From Paramecium sonneborni (lineage: Eukaryota > Ciliophora > Oligohymenophorea > Peniculida > Parameciidae), in the NCBI GenBank assembly GCA_905182985.1, contig CAJJDN010000067.1, positions 207,161 to 271,160 on the forward strand: 64,000 nt of DNA, in the 5' to 3' direction. Of the stretch, positions 13,702 to 27,067 are shown in pieces (positions within the stretch are counted from its first letter, which is position 1; every line of letters starts with the position of its first letter). Under the pieces are notes generated by a model. It worked only from the letters and a program-made list of their open reading frames with translations. It had not been told where the DNA came from and did no database searches. The translations under genes were made by a program, and so were the position numbers.

Positions 13702-14447
13702 GAATTTCTGAAAATCAAAATTTAATTGAAATATGTCAATACAAAAGATAAAAAGAATTGTAATTAGATAAATAAAAGAAAATTTGGTCTAATATAGATT
13801 AAATTTTATTTGATAATATTCTACATTTATATCTAATAACTAAACTTGATTTAAAAAGAATTAAAGTATATGATGAATAAAAATTCCATTGATTGTAAAT
13901 ATTGAATGAAGAAAATAAATATGAAATAAATATGAAATTTTTTTAATTAATAATTATTATATAATAATGAATATGAATTAAACAAAATTGGATTGCTATA
14001 ATAAAACTCAAACAGCAGGAAGTGTAGCTAAAGGAGCAAATACTTTTGTTTCTGGAACATTAATGTCAAATTGGCATGAAGAAGCATAATTAAAAGAGGA
14101 TACTGGTTTTGGAAGAGCCCCTGTTCCTTAACATATAAAAAAGAAGCATGCTGATTTGATGTTAAAACCTCCCGAAGAAATTTCTCTTTATAAAGAACAA
14201 GTAAATTAGCTAGATACAACAACTCGTTTATTTGGTAAAATATAACCTGATATTCCAAAACCAGCTTCCTAAAAGTAATAATTATATATATAAAAAGCGT
14301 TGGAGGCAATATAAATAGGGCTGATTTAATACCTAAAGTTGGAAAGAAAGCCTAATTAATAGAATAATAATATTTATAATAAATTTAGACAGAATTAGAC
14401 TCTCGTGAGGCAGACAGTTTCAGTTAAACATAATAGAGATATTTTGA
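13702..14447. repeat. Gap-flanking direct duplicate, right copy
   Basis: Right-hand partner of 12640-13385. This copy continues into the complete gene that ends at 14847. Confidence 0.85.
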
Positions 14448-14847
14448 AACAACATGCAAATAGGAATTCACTTAGGTAAGGGTAAATACTTATGTATTAG
14501 AAACCAATAGAAAATAATACAATAGGAAGAAGAGTTATGAGAACATAAAATGGAACTGCAATAGATGGAGACAAAAAAGATGTTGATTTATTAAGCGACA
14601 TGGGATTTTATTAAAAGTATCACTTAAAAAACTACTTTATGATAGACCTCAATTGTCAACTGATTAATAATTGGCATCTGTTTTACCATAAGAATCATAT
14701 TTAACAGCAAAACCTATAACATTTTATTCTGAGAAATAAGGATAGGGAATAATTTACCAATCAAAACCTGTAAATGAAGTTAGACCATTTCATAAAACTG
14801 ATGAATTTGTTAAAACATTTCATCACTTCACTCATGTCAAGAATTGA
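13967..14847 (+). CDS. Candidate axonemal / microtubule-associated small protein
   Basis: About 268 residues after removal of three introns (14275-14297, 14476-14500, 14617-14645; 23, 25 and 29 nt). It is soluble, with no signal peptide or membrane segment. The N-terminus carries AGSVAKGANTFVSGTLMSNW, then a His-Glu-Glu and FGRAPVPQHIKKKHADLML. The C-terminus has repeated aromatic/Pro patches (KPITFYSEKQGQ, IIYQSKPVNEVRPF, FVKTFHHFTHVKN). Short proteins with an NWxEE element and scattered Tyr/Pro are common among microtubule inner proteins of cilia. That is my inference and I cannot name a family member. It faces the tubulin glycylase gene tail to tail, with 33 bp between the stops. Confidence 0.65.
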
Positions 14848-14880
14848 GATAAAAATTGAATAGCTAATTATGCAAAACAA

Positions 14881-17074
14881 TCATAATAATTTAGTATCAC
14901 TATTATAAATCAATTGAAATCCTCCAACCTTCTTTTTAGTTTTATTTTAATTATCTACAACTATTTTCATAATATCTTCTAACATTTTAGGTATTATTTG
15001 AGCAGTAACAGGTGTTGTTGTATCACTAGAAGGTGACATATTAACTTCAATTAACCAAGAATTAAATTGATCATCAATCATAAAGTCATAGCCATAAACT
15101 TCAAAAGATCTTTTTCTATTTTTCATTTGATCACTACAACATTTTAAACTGTTTATTACAATTTCTTTAAATTTAGGTTGTATTTTTTCTGTAAAAACAT
15201 CCCATCCATTTTCTTCAAAAAGATATTATTGTAATTCTTCTTATGTCCACATATTACCTTTAATATCTGATTCATAAAACTTTTAAGAATGCTTTGCAAT
15301 TGCATTATTAGTAAGATGAGCAAATTTATTATGAAATTAATCAATATTAAATTCTTCTGCAGAGAATCTTATATAACATTCACTATAGAAGTATATTTTT
15401 AGTGGAACTAATTCAGTAACCAATACCCATTAACGAATATCAAATTTTCTATTCTTAATTATTAATGGATTCTCTATATATTTCATGGCAACATAATTCA
15501 TGGTTTCTTTATTTACAGTATCAAGTATTTAATTTAAATCATCTAAGCATTTTATACCTCTACCTCTTGAAGAATATTCTGGCTTAACAATCCAAATGTT
15601 TCTAGTTCCTTATAATGAATTTTGAGGATTTCTATTTAATTATTTTAATAATTCTTTAATTTAAGAACCATATTTCTTATTAAATTTCTCACCTTCGAAA
15701 TCATCATATCCATTAGCTTTTAGAATCATTTCTATTTATTCTTATGCTTATAATTCTTTAGGTTTTTCAGGTTCCTTTATTAATTATAACCATTCCCCAG
15801 AATGAACAAATGGATATTCATCTCTCAATATATTTTTTACCATATTACCTAATTAACAAACTACTCTATTTAAAATCATCAAACATAAACGTATTTTGAA
15901 TCTATCTCTATAATTCATTGTAAATGTTTATTTTTTATCTTCACTTACTCTAATCGTATTATTTTTAAAGTCTTTTAATCGTAATATATTTTTATTATCT
16001 TCTTCTTCAAATGGTTCTGTAATAACTTTCTTATTTTAATTGTTTTTTTAATTTTAATCAAATTCTAATAACATACTATGTATTTTTGATATTTTAAAAT
16101 CTTCTATGAAATCAGAAAAATCAACTAAATCACCTAAATCATAACATCTAGGAAAAAATGACTCCCAATTTTATATACATCTTATATTTCTAGCTAAACC
16201 ATATTTGGAACAAAGACATTAATTTGAATCAAAATGATTTATCTATTAAAAATCCATCAAATTTTAAAAATCATCACTTCTCAATCCACATGTCCATTTT
16301 AAATCAAAAAATGGACTATATGCATCCTCATTTTCTGCCCAATTTCTCTCTAATAATGAATCTCGTAATGCATGATAACCATTTGTTATTATAAATACTT
16401 TCTAATTTTGTTAAACATTATTCTTTTTCTTCCAATGAGAAAAATCTTAATAACCTCTTGCACTTATTTTCTTTTTTTTAGAATTGTCTTCATCTTCATC
16501 AACTTCATAATCTCTTTAACTGTTTTTTATAGCAATTGATTTTTTCTTAGGAACATACTTCAATAGTTCTAACTATATTTAGACTTTAAAAAATATTGTA
16601 CTTTATACATTGCATTTTAAAACTACTTCTATACTTATAACGAACTTTATTGCTTAAAAATTTTTTAATTTTTTAAATATGATCTTCCACACTTTCCTTT
16701 TAATGAATTGTTACTCTTATTAATTTGAAATCATCTTTAACTAATTTATCAAAATATTATTCCTTTTTTCCCATCAATACTAATAATTGCATTAAATTGT
16801 ATCTCATTGGATTTATCTCTTCATTTCTTTATTCTTATTCCTCAATTAAAGGAGCCAATTTTTTTTATGTTGTCAAAGCCCTTTGCTGCATTTAAGGTTC
16901 ATCAATTATATCCTCTATTCTTTTTAATGTTTTCAGTTATCCTCGAATCGGTTCTTTTGATTTTGATTTTGCTTATTATCCTTTTAACTTAAGTGATTTA
17001 AACAATTTATTATTCTAAATAAAGTTAGCTTTATTTCCTTAAACATTAAAATAAGAAGTACGATTATCCAACAT
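14881..17074 (-). CDS. Tubulin glycylase, TTLL3/8-like
   Basis: ATP-grasp ligase predicted to add glycine side chains to tubulin in cilia. The frame starts MLDNRTSYF. One 25-nt intron (16584-16608) follows the basic N-terminus. Glycylase-specific features are present: TNGYHALRDSLLERNW, then FFDLKWTCGLR, NHFDSNQCLCSKYGLARNI and FFPRCYDLGDL. The catalytic part has IWIVKPEYSSRGRGIKC (nucleotide-binding Lys and Gly-rich loop), ENPLIIKNRKFDIRQWVLVT, and FEVYGYDFMIDDQFNSWLIE followed by VNMSPS (metal-binding Glu/Asn). It is about 720 residues and ends before a C-terminal basic tail. A decayed relative lies about 9.5 kb away at 26400-26980. Confidence 0.9.
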
Positions 17075-17211
17075 ATATATGTCAAATTTTTATTAATAAA
17101 ATATAAATTAACTAATCATACAATTACAATTCTTATACATTTATCAAATCTCTTCTATCAAATTACCCATCTAAACTAAGTCATCCCTATTTTATGAAAA
17201 ATTTATTTGGT

Positions 17212-20200
17212 TCATTTCAATAAAAACTGAATATAAAGGAATTATAGTCTTTAATAATGAATTTATATCTCATCTCGAAATTAAAGAAACTAAAAGAATA
17301 ATAAATTAGGGAAGCCTTGAAAATAGTAAATTAAAGTATTTGAAATAATTATGAATTCATTTATTTATTCAATATATACTAAATAAATTGTTTCTTTTTC
17401 TATAAATTAATCTAACCAAATTATTATTGTTAATGATAATTAGAAAGAATTGAAATATAAGAAATTATTTACATAATTGAACATTAGCTTTAAAAAGCAT
17501 TTAAGAACAATGATTAGCAATTATTTCAATATTTCAAATGAAATTTTATACTCCAAAATAATTAAGAAAACTCTTTTCCCTAATAAATAAATGATTATTG
17601 ATTATTTCTAACTAATAATTTATAAAAGTAATAAATTAAATTTTGCTAAAATATAATAATTAATCATTTGGAATCTATCAACTAATATTTATTTCAATAT
17701 CTTTAAATTTAAGATTTAACTTAGGAGATTAAATTCTATTAACTCAATTGATTTTCTCGTTCTGTTAAAGTGCTAAATATATTAATGCTTATACTTTATT
17801 CGTTAAGAAATTTATTAAGAATTTATCGTATTATATAAAATAACTAAAGGAGATGATTTTTTCTTTGCTAAATATTTTTTATAAGCCAATTTTAATTTCA
17901 AAAAATTTTTTTTAGCTCTTTATCTGCTTTCAAATTTTGTTTTTAATATTCTTAAACAATAATAATTTCTCCTTAATTTTTCTGGCAAATTTTACTAAAT
18001 TGTAGATTTAATTAAATCAACTGTATTTTCCATCTCATTCATATATGCATTAAAAATATAGAGTAAAAGTTTAGACAGCATAAATATATTTATTAGAAGT
18101 AATGCAAAAAAGAATATAACTGAAATGTTGAAAAATTCCTAATCTTATCCAATATTTAAAGCAATTCCAATAAGGATAGAAACTTCGCAAATAATTGTTG
18201 TCTAATAATCTAGCAGATTTAATCTAGTGGATATAAATGGTTAATATTTAAGATTCAAAGACCAGTAACATAAAAGAATAATTTGGATTAAGGATCCTTT
18301 TATTATGATAGAGTCTTCATAATAAATTAAGGCTAAAATAAATAATTCTTTAGTGATGATTTTAACAATTTCCCAAAAATACGCATTAGGTTTATACTCA
18401 TAGTATAAAAAGCCTAGTAAACTTTTACCTCTTTTATAAATAAGTTTGTTTCTGATTTTAAACAAACTAAAAAACATTAAAAGTGGTATTAAAATACCAA
18501 AAAGAGATAAAAAGGGTATACAAAAAGAAAGAACCCATTTTAAATGCATAGATGTATCAAATCGAAATGAAACATTAGCTTATATTCAAGGAATATCAGA
18601 TATTCTTCTTGTTGAAATAAGAGCTATGAATTATCCTATAATGCTTGGCTAAAAATAGATATACATGTAAATAACACTTGTCATTACAATTGGTCCTTTA
18701 TACTTAGTATATCCAACAAATATTAAAATCGAATAAATAATTAAAAGTATCGTAAAATATATACAAGGTAGTATTAATTACCAAATTAATCTTATATAAT
18801 GAATATCCAGAGATGTCAAATTATCTATTTAATAAAAATATTTTTTTTACTCAAAAAACAATCCAAAGAATAAGAAATTTGTTGAATTGGATTGCCAACA
18901 CCATTTAAAAAATAGAAAAAATTTACTGGCAAATTTAATTTGAAAGTTGTCAATGAACTAATGATTTACAAATAATTTGTTAGAATCTTTATTAAGTAAG
19001 GTGATTCGATCAAATAAATATTTTTAATTATATTAGACAATTCTAATTATTAATTTTAAACTGAATTGGCCCCTTTAACACTTAAAATAATTGTAATAAG
19101 AGACCTTAATATTAATTATAGATTACCAAATGCTGAATCCTATAATTTATGCTATATTATAGTTAATATCCTCACATGATCCACAAGAATATTATTAAGC
19201 TTATGAAAAATATCCATCCCCTCTAATATTTTAAATATCACACTGTTCACAAAGGGCCCCTATGTGACCTGTATAACAAGAACTATCTCCAAAATTCCAT
19301 TGTCCTAAACAATTTATCCTCAAATTTTAACATTCTTCAATAAAATTATTGTCAAAATAAGGTCTCCAAAATCCCTAATAATATTTCATTTGATTATTAC
19401 CTAACGCAAATTCAATCCAAATGATGTAACACTTATGGTAGATTATTCATCTCTTATATAACATTTATTTAAATTAAGTTAATTTGAATATTAATCTAAA
19501 TTTGGATCACATTCATGGCAAGAATTATCTGTAAGAGACTTAATTTAACCTACGCGGCATTTTAAAGTATTAATATTTACAAATAATTAATAATTATTAT
19601 GAAAAGACTAAATTATTAAATTATTTTCATCATATATAGGTATTTAAATGCTTGAACATGTTATAACTAATTTTAAATATGTTTTATTAGTATTTTTACT
19701 ATCAAAATAGATTATCAAATTATCTAAATTATAATCATTAGAAATAGGATCAAAAGTGACAGTATTTTAACTAATTAATTATTAATTTAAGTTTTCTTGA
19801 ATTTTATTATTTTCAATATTAACAATAAATGGTTCAAGGCTACATTTTGAATTATTTAAATTATTTAATTTAAAATATTAATCATCCAAAGCTACAATTC
19901 TTAAAGTTAAATTTTAGGATTCTAATTCTTGTTTATTTTAATTAAACCTTTTGTATTATTTAATAGGAGTTCCACTAGGTAAAAATATAGTATTCTATTT
20001 TATTTAATTTGTATTATTTATTGATTCTATCATATTATAAATAGTTTTTTCAACAACAAATGTGTTGTAAATATATTGATAATTATTTAAAGTAATTGAT
20101 AAATGGGTTGGAGTTGAAACAATGTTTTATCCAAAGTATGAAGCTCTATTATCAAAAACTAAGGAATTGTATTTTTTTATATCTTATCTAAGGCTATCTT

Positions 20201-23200
20201 CAAAATAGATAGCTCCAGCTATATTTGCACTGTTATTATAAACATTAGAATTTACAATAAATTAAAATGATTAATTTCCACAAAAATACATAGCTCCGCC
20301 AATAATTATAGCTTGATTATTATAAAATATTGAATTTTTTATTATTAAATTTGTTTGATTAGAAAATAAGCAAGTTCCAAGATCTGCAACATTTTCAAAA
20401 CATTAATAATTCTAAATAATTATATCATGATTAGTTAGTTACAAAGTCTATACAATATTTGATGCAAGCAATCTATTTTATTATTCAAGTGTTGAAGTTT
20501 CATCAAATACATTGGAATTGATGTAGATACATCCTACTTTACCACAAAAATTATTATTCATTATTAGATCTTAAATCACTATTGAGAAAAAGTCAAAAAG
20601 CTTTTTATTTATTTAAAGATAAATGAGTCCACAAACAGATTTTGAATAATTATTATTCGAAAAGTAGATGTCAGATATCAAAATCAAATCATTACTTTTA
20701 ATTTAAGTTACAGCTAGTGCGGATTCTTATGTATCAATTTTTTGCAGAAAGTAATTTTTAATACAAACATTTAATTTAATCTGTTTAATCCTTATCATCG
20801 TTCATTATTAATTATTTTATTGATGTATCAACTTGTGAGCTGCATTACATATTATATATTTTTTAAGTAATTTATTAAATTTAACATTGTTCATTTTAAT
20901 CTTCAGTTTAGCTTACATTTTATATTTAAATTTCTTTGATTATAATTGAAATCGATAAGTCTAATTAATAAATATATAAATTTACCTTCTCTTGGTTGAA
21001 TAGAAATAATATTCTTTCTTGTAACAGTTCCATTAAAAATTTTTATTTTATTTAGTGTTATATTACCCTAATCTAAACTCTCTAAAAGAGATTCTTCAAA
21101 TATTTTTTCAACCAATGTGTTCTCCAATAGCAGAATTGTATTTTCAACATAAATCAATACTCGATTATTTAAATCCAACAATGCTTTTTAATTATTTTAA
21201 TTATCTATCAAATATTTCAAATAATTTAGAAGAGCAACTTAACTATTTTTAATTACAATATTTTTAAGTTTAATTAAGTTTTACAATGAGTTTTTTTAGA
21301 AGGCTGCATAAAATGCTGACCCTTTCTTAGAGATACATTCTATAAAAGTCAAATTATTAATTGTCAAGTTTAGTCTATCATGATTAGACTAAATAAATAA
21401 AAAGCTACCATAATCCTTTGTAATGATATTTTTGGCAGTTATATTTTTCATTTCTATTTGACATCCACTAATTGGTATCTTAATAAAAAGACACCCTCCA
21501 TTTTCTTCATTATATTTGAAGAAAGTAGTTAAATTATTGAATTATAAGTTAATCAATTTCACTATTTATCCATTTATATAAAACCCAATGCCATTAATTC
21601 CTTATGATCTTTCAATCAGGCTATTTTATACGATAATAAGATCTGCTTCTAGATGAGAGTTTCCATATGCACTTTTAAATTAGAATATGTTTTTTAAATT
21701 ATATTCAGTAACTGCTAAATTTTAGGGGAATTGCCAATCAATATTTGTAAGAAGTTGTTAAATATTCTAATATGAATTATTTATAAATTAAACTTTATCG
21801 AACATAATTTATTCAGAGATAATATTAATCACACTATCTGTTGTGTTAGTTGCAAAATTACATATAATTTCATAATCATTTAAATTTTAACTTTAATCCT
21901 AATTCCAAAACTATAAAATATAAATTTATTTATTTTACAAAATATGAAGTATCCATTTAGATTCTGAGATATTGGATAAATATAATTACATTTATCTTCC
22001 ATTCATCATTATATCCAATTGTGGAATGATAACAGGTTTTACAATGCAGGTTTTCAGGGCATGTTTAACATTATCCAGTTAAACGAGAGGAATAATATCC
22101 TTAGAGGCACTAAAGGCAATAAGCATTACTCTTAAGTTTTTTAGTATAACACAATTAACAATTTTCTATTGAAGTTGTACATTCATCTCCTATTGTAGAT
22201 AAAGAATATTAATTTTCTGACTTTAAACAAACTGGCTGAGGTCCATAGTCGATCCCATTAAAAATAAAGTTTTTAATTACAGCAATTTTGCACATTTGAA
22301 TTTCATATTCAAGGCAAGCATTTTATTCATACAAATAAGAATAATTATCTTAACATAATGCACAAATAGGTTTTTCATCTAATAAATCATTAGAAGGTTA
22401 GAAATTATAATTGAAAGCATCATATTGAAAATAATTTGATTTAGAGACTAAAAAAACGTATTAACAATTAGGAATAACAACAATTGTGCAATCAATTCCA
22501 TTAAATCTAATTGTCATTATCTAAGTATCAATACATTTTAAACATCTTATAAAATATTCTTATGTTTAAATATTAAAGTCTTCTTTACAATATTAACAAT
22601 AGATTCCACATCTTTAGCACTATCCTAAATGATTTAAAGTGTGTTATCTATATTACTTAATATAATTACTCTTGGCATATCACACATAAATATCCAAATT
22701 AATTTTCAGGAGCATTTTAGCAGGTCTTACATTCTTTTGGGCAAGGTTAGCAAATTTTATTCAAATAGTTAAAATAATAATTTTCTATGCAATTTAAACA
22801 AATATCCTTAGATTAACAAATGATGCATGATTCAACACAAGTTTAACATTAATAAAAATCATAATATCTATTGGTTTTACATTTCATTCTTATTTATATT
22901 CCTAAATGAAATTTCATACTAGAATAACACCCAAGTTAAGTAGTTTCACAGANGTGTTAGTTGCAAAATTACATATAATTTCATAATCATTTAAATTTTA
23001 ACTTTAATCCTAATTCCAAAACTATAAAATATAAATTTATTTATTTTACAAAATATGAAGTATCCATTTAGATTCTGAGATATTGGATAAATATAATTAC
23101 ATTTATCTTCCATTCATCATTATATCCAATTGTGGAATGATAACAGGTTTTACAATGCAGGTTTTCAGGGCATGTTTAACATTATCCAGTTAAACGAGAG

Positions 23201-26048
23201 GAATAATATCCTTAGAGGCACTAAAGGCAATAAGCATTACTCTTAAGTTTTTTAGTATAACACAATTAACAATTTTCTATTGAAGTTGTACATTCATCTC
23301 CTATTGTAGATAAAGAATATTAATTTTCTGACTTTAAACAAACTGGCTGAGGTCCATAGTCGATCCCATTAAAAATAAAGTTTTTAATTACAGCAATTTT
23401 GCACATTTGAATTTCATATTCAAGGCAAGCATTTTATTCATACAAATAAGAATAATTATCTTAACATAATGCACAAATAGGTTTTTCATCTAATAAATCA
23501 TTAGAAGGTTAGAAATTATAATTGAAAGCATCATATTGAAAATAATTTGATTTAGAGACTAAAAAAACGTATTAACAATTAGGAATAACAACAATTGTGC
23601 AATCAATTCCATTAAATCTAATTGTCATTATCTAAGTATCAATACATTTTAAACATCTTATAAAATATTCTTATGTTTAAATATTAAAGTCTTCTTTACA
23701 ATATTAACAATAGATTCCACATCTTTAGCACTATCCTAAATGATTTAAAGTGTGTTATCTATATTACTTAATATAATTACTCTTGGCATATCACACATAA
23801 ATATCCAAATTAATTTTCAGGAGCATTTTAGCAGGTCTTACATTCTTTTGGGCAAGGTTAGCAAATTTTATTCAAATAGTTAAAATAATAATTTTCTATG
23901 CAATTTAAACAAATATCCTTAGATTAACAAATGATGCATGATTCAACACAAGTTTAACATTAATAAAAATCATAATATCTATTGGTTTTACATTTCATTC
24001 TTATTTATATTCCTAAATGAAATTTCATACTAGAATAACACCCAAGTTAAGTAGTTTCACAGAATTCACTTGCTCCTTCAAGTAGTTACAGTTCCATTTC
24101 ACTATCAATATAATAAATATCAATATCAATATTTGATCTTTAGTATTTAATATACGCATATGAGTTCTTCTCTTATTAATAATCGAAAGTACAAATAGGC
24201 TTTTAATACCAAGTAAGTGATTCATGAAAACAATTTCCACATTATAAACCACTTTAATGGTCTAAAGGACTAAAAGTATATAAATAATATTAAATACCAT
24301 TATATGCAAAAGTATTTATTCTAAAATTAAACTAAAAAGTATCCAAAAAAACAATATTAATCAAGTGAGTACTCTGTTGTAATGGTTAAACTTTGAGAAA
24401 CTTCAATCGGGTCACATCCTTAACTTTTCTCGTTATATTCATTAAGATATGAGCATTCACATGAATTAAATTAAGTTAAAAAGTAATTTAACTCTATTTA
24501 ACAAGAAATACAGTTGTATTTTGTTGGACCGTTGCAGTCCTTGCAGCTTGAATGACATTCTATCAATATTTTATATTATAATTACCATAACTATCATTAT
24601 TATCTTCTAATTATCCAGTTATAAAAATTAACCATCCAATTTAAGTTCTGCTTTTTAGAAAAGAACTCTATTCTCTTTATAAAATCGAAAACAAAACTAT
24701 GGATCCTGAAAATTAATAGTTGTAATTGTATGTTCCCAACTCATATATTAATGGTTTTTCATTAAAAAAATAAAAACGAATTTGCATTTTTGCGCCATCA
24801 ATTGGGTTTCTTCCTTAATCAATTACAACATAATGCCATTATTAAGTTTTATCATAAAAATAATCTTTATTTATTGCCAATGTATCATATTTACTTAATT
24901 CTTCATCTTAGTATAAGGGAACAGAGAAAGGAATTTTTATGAATTCTGCTTTAAAATGTATTACAGTTTAATTATTATTTTCAAAGTCAACCTATTTTTT
25001 CAAATATTTTATACTGAATAATAAAAGTCAATCATTTGATCTCCCATCCTTCTATTTCTTATATTATATATTTATGAAAGTGAAAAAGGCGATTGCTCTA
25101 GATAGTAATATGCTTAACCTTGTTTTTTTAAATAATACTCAAAAGCCTATCGAAAAAATTATTATATACTTCAATATAATTTTGTTTAAGCCAACATTAA
25201 ATTGTGTATCTCTAATTTTTTAGTATGAATGTATATGCTGACAATAAAAAATCATCTTAAATGCTCTAAAAATTTATTAGTCTATATAAATCACTTTTTT
25301 CTAAAATTGTTTTTTAATCTTATAAAGGACAATAAGAAAATAAATTATCAAAAGTGTTATCATTATAAAAAAAAGTATTAAATTCTTGAATAGGAGAAAA
25401 ATATCCTTTAAAATAAAGTAAAGGACCTAAATTATAAACAAAATTTTATGAAAGATCAGTATCATATCCACCTAAAATTATTGAAATTTTTTGTGTAATT
25501 ATCTAATATTAGAATATGAATAATTAATTATTGAAATTAGTATAAAATCTGAGTTTTTGATCATTTTTTGAATAAAGAAATAAAGTGTAATACCAAATAT
25601 TTTCATACAAACTTGCCACAAAATTTACTGATGCTTGCTCAATGATTTCTGAATCTTAATTAAACAAATAAAAATCATGTGTTAAGCTTATTGGATTATC
25701 ATTCATATTTAAAATTATTGCTGCAAAATTTAATTAATTCTCATCAAACAATTTTAGAAAATAGAAACCATGAAATGTACAGACTTCTGTTTGACAAATT
25801 GGATCATCAAATGGTTTATTCAATATAAATTCTTCAGAAAAAACTGAATTTGCTATATATTTTGACCAAAATCCAAAACCTTTTGTATCTCCATTAGTTG
25901 CATCAGCCTAGATTTCAATCATTTTCAATTATGGCTTTGAATTATCTATTTCTAATTGTGTGTCATCATTTTTATAGTAGCAATTTAAATCATTTTTTAT
26001 TTAGCTTAACACATTGAAGGATACCCAAAGTAAAATTAATATAATCAT
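17212..26048 (-). CDS. Giant secreted/membrane protein: LamG-like, Cys-rich, Pmp-like beta-helix, EGF-like, multi-TM
   Basis: The start MIILILLWVSFNVLSQI is a signal peptide. Next comes a concanavalin-like region of about 300 residues, then Cys-rich furin-like repeats (SCKDCNGPTKYNC, then CEC..GCDP) rich in CxxC. A beta-helix follows with Pmp-like turns such as GGAMYFCGN and AGAIYFEDS. An EGF-like unit reads FGDSSCYTGHIGALCEQCD. The C-terminus has several membrane helices (WVLSFCIPFLSLFGILIPLL, VIFFFALLLINIFML) and a cytoplasmic tail. Domain order resembles the large surface proteins common in ciliates. An 1110-bp internal block is duplicated around a single N at 22953, so the true gene is probably about 7.7 kb. 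Numerous 20-30-nt introns were not all placed. The C-terminal end at the TGA at 17212 is less certain than the N-terminus. Confidence 0.75.
21843..22952. repeat. 1110-bp direct duplicate, left copy (inside giant gene)
   Basis: Repeated at 22954-24063 with a single N between. It covers the Cys-rich repeat region of the giant minus-strand gene. Very probably an unmerged overlap, not a biological repeat. Confidence 0.85.
22954..24063. repeat. 1110-bp direct duplicate, right copy
   Basis: Partner of 21843-22952, offset 1111. No difference was seen in the stretches compared. Confidence 0.85.
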
Positions 26049-26399
26049 TAATTAAATTTTTTTTAAGATATTTAATCAATTAATTAATTATTTAATTATT
26101 ACTACATTTAATTAAATACACTTCTAATTTGACTTTATATAAAAATTGATAAAAAATTTAATTATCATGTGAAAATCTAACTTCTTGTTTTAAGTTTATA
26201 TATCTCTTATATAGTGAAGAGTGGTTGCTTTTAGAAAAATAAAATTGAAAAAAATATTTTAATCTTTCTTTGCTTCTTCTCAAAATATATAATATATTAA
26301 ATTATTAATCAATCTATGAAACAATAAAGCTTACAATAAGTATGTGAATCGAATTTTGAGAAAGGATACAAAGAGATAATAAATACTGTTGAAAAGCAA

Positions 26400-26980
26400 A
26401 ATATTTTGCCTTTAAATTATGTTATTTTTTATTAGTTTTTAAGATTTTAAATAAAACCATTTTGTTTAAAAGGAAAAAGTAATCTGTATTTTAAATATCT
26501 CAGGCTTTTGAATCACACTAATTGTCATATTTTTATTTAGAATTTTCTGATTTTTATTAATTGATACCATCCCCTGTTAAAAAAATAGGCATTCATCTCT
26601 TTATCATAGTTTTGATACCTAATTAGCAAACTTTCTAAAATTATTATATATTAAATATATTTTGAATCTGTCAGTCAAATAAAATTTGAAAGCATTCATC
26701 GATCAAATGAATTCTAAAAATTGTTCCTCTAATTTTTAATATTTTTTTTTCATTAATTAGTATAAATAATTCTGTAATTTCTTTTAGATTAAAACAAGAA
26801 TTCTTAAAAGGTATACTTATATTAGATATATTAATTTGTCTGATCTATCTAAGTAGTTATTAAATGTATTAATAATTTATAATACTCATTAAAACTCTTC
26901 TAAATTTAAGCAATCACCTTAATCAATATTAAATCATCTACAAAAATTAAATAAGAATTAGAATTTCTTTAATATAGATG
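26400..26980 (-). pseudogene. Decayed TTLL3-like glycylase fragment
   Basis: The DNA is visibly similar to the intact glycylase gene around 15740-16150. Shared runs include the accat-cccc..attcatctct stretch, the cctaatta.caaac block and tattttgaatct. Translated in pieces, it gives KVCQLG where the intact gene has RVVCQLG, and GWYQLIKI where it has GEWLQLIKE, but in different frames with TGA stops between. No start and no ATP-grasp core remain. Boundaries are approximate. It sits between the giant gene and the F1-alpha-like gene, so the giant gene is flanked by an intact and a dead relative of the same gene, as expected after a local duplication. Confidence 0.65.
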
Positions 26981-27067
26981 CAATTCTTTACTTTAAATAA
27001 TTTCTATTAATTCAAAAGAGAGGTAATAATTTTTATTTATTAATATAAATTACATTGCTATACTCAA

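Noticed and set aside
13343..13718. Frames made mostly of X on both strands, also at 50723-51589
   Set aside because: They run through N gaps and have no sequence support.
21843..24063. Genuine tandem domain repeat in the giant protein
   Set aside because: The two copies appear identical down to third bases and meet at a single N, which points to assembly and not evolution.
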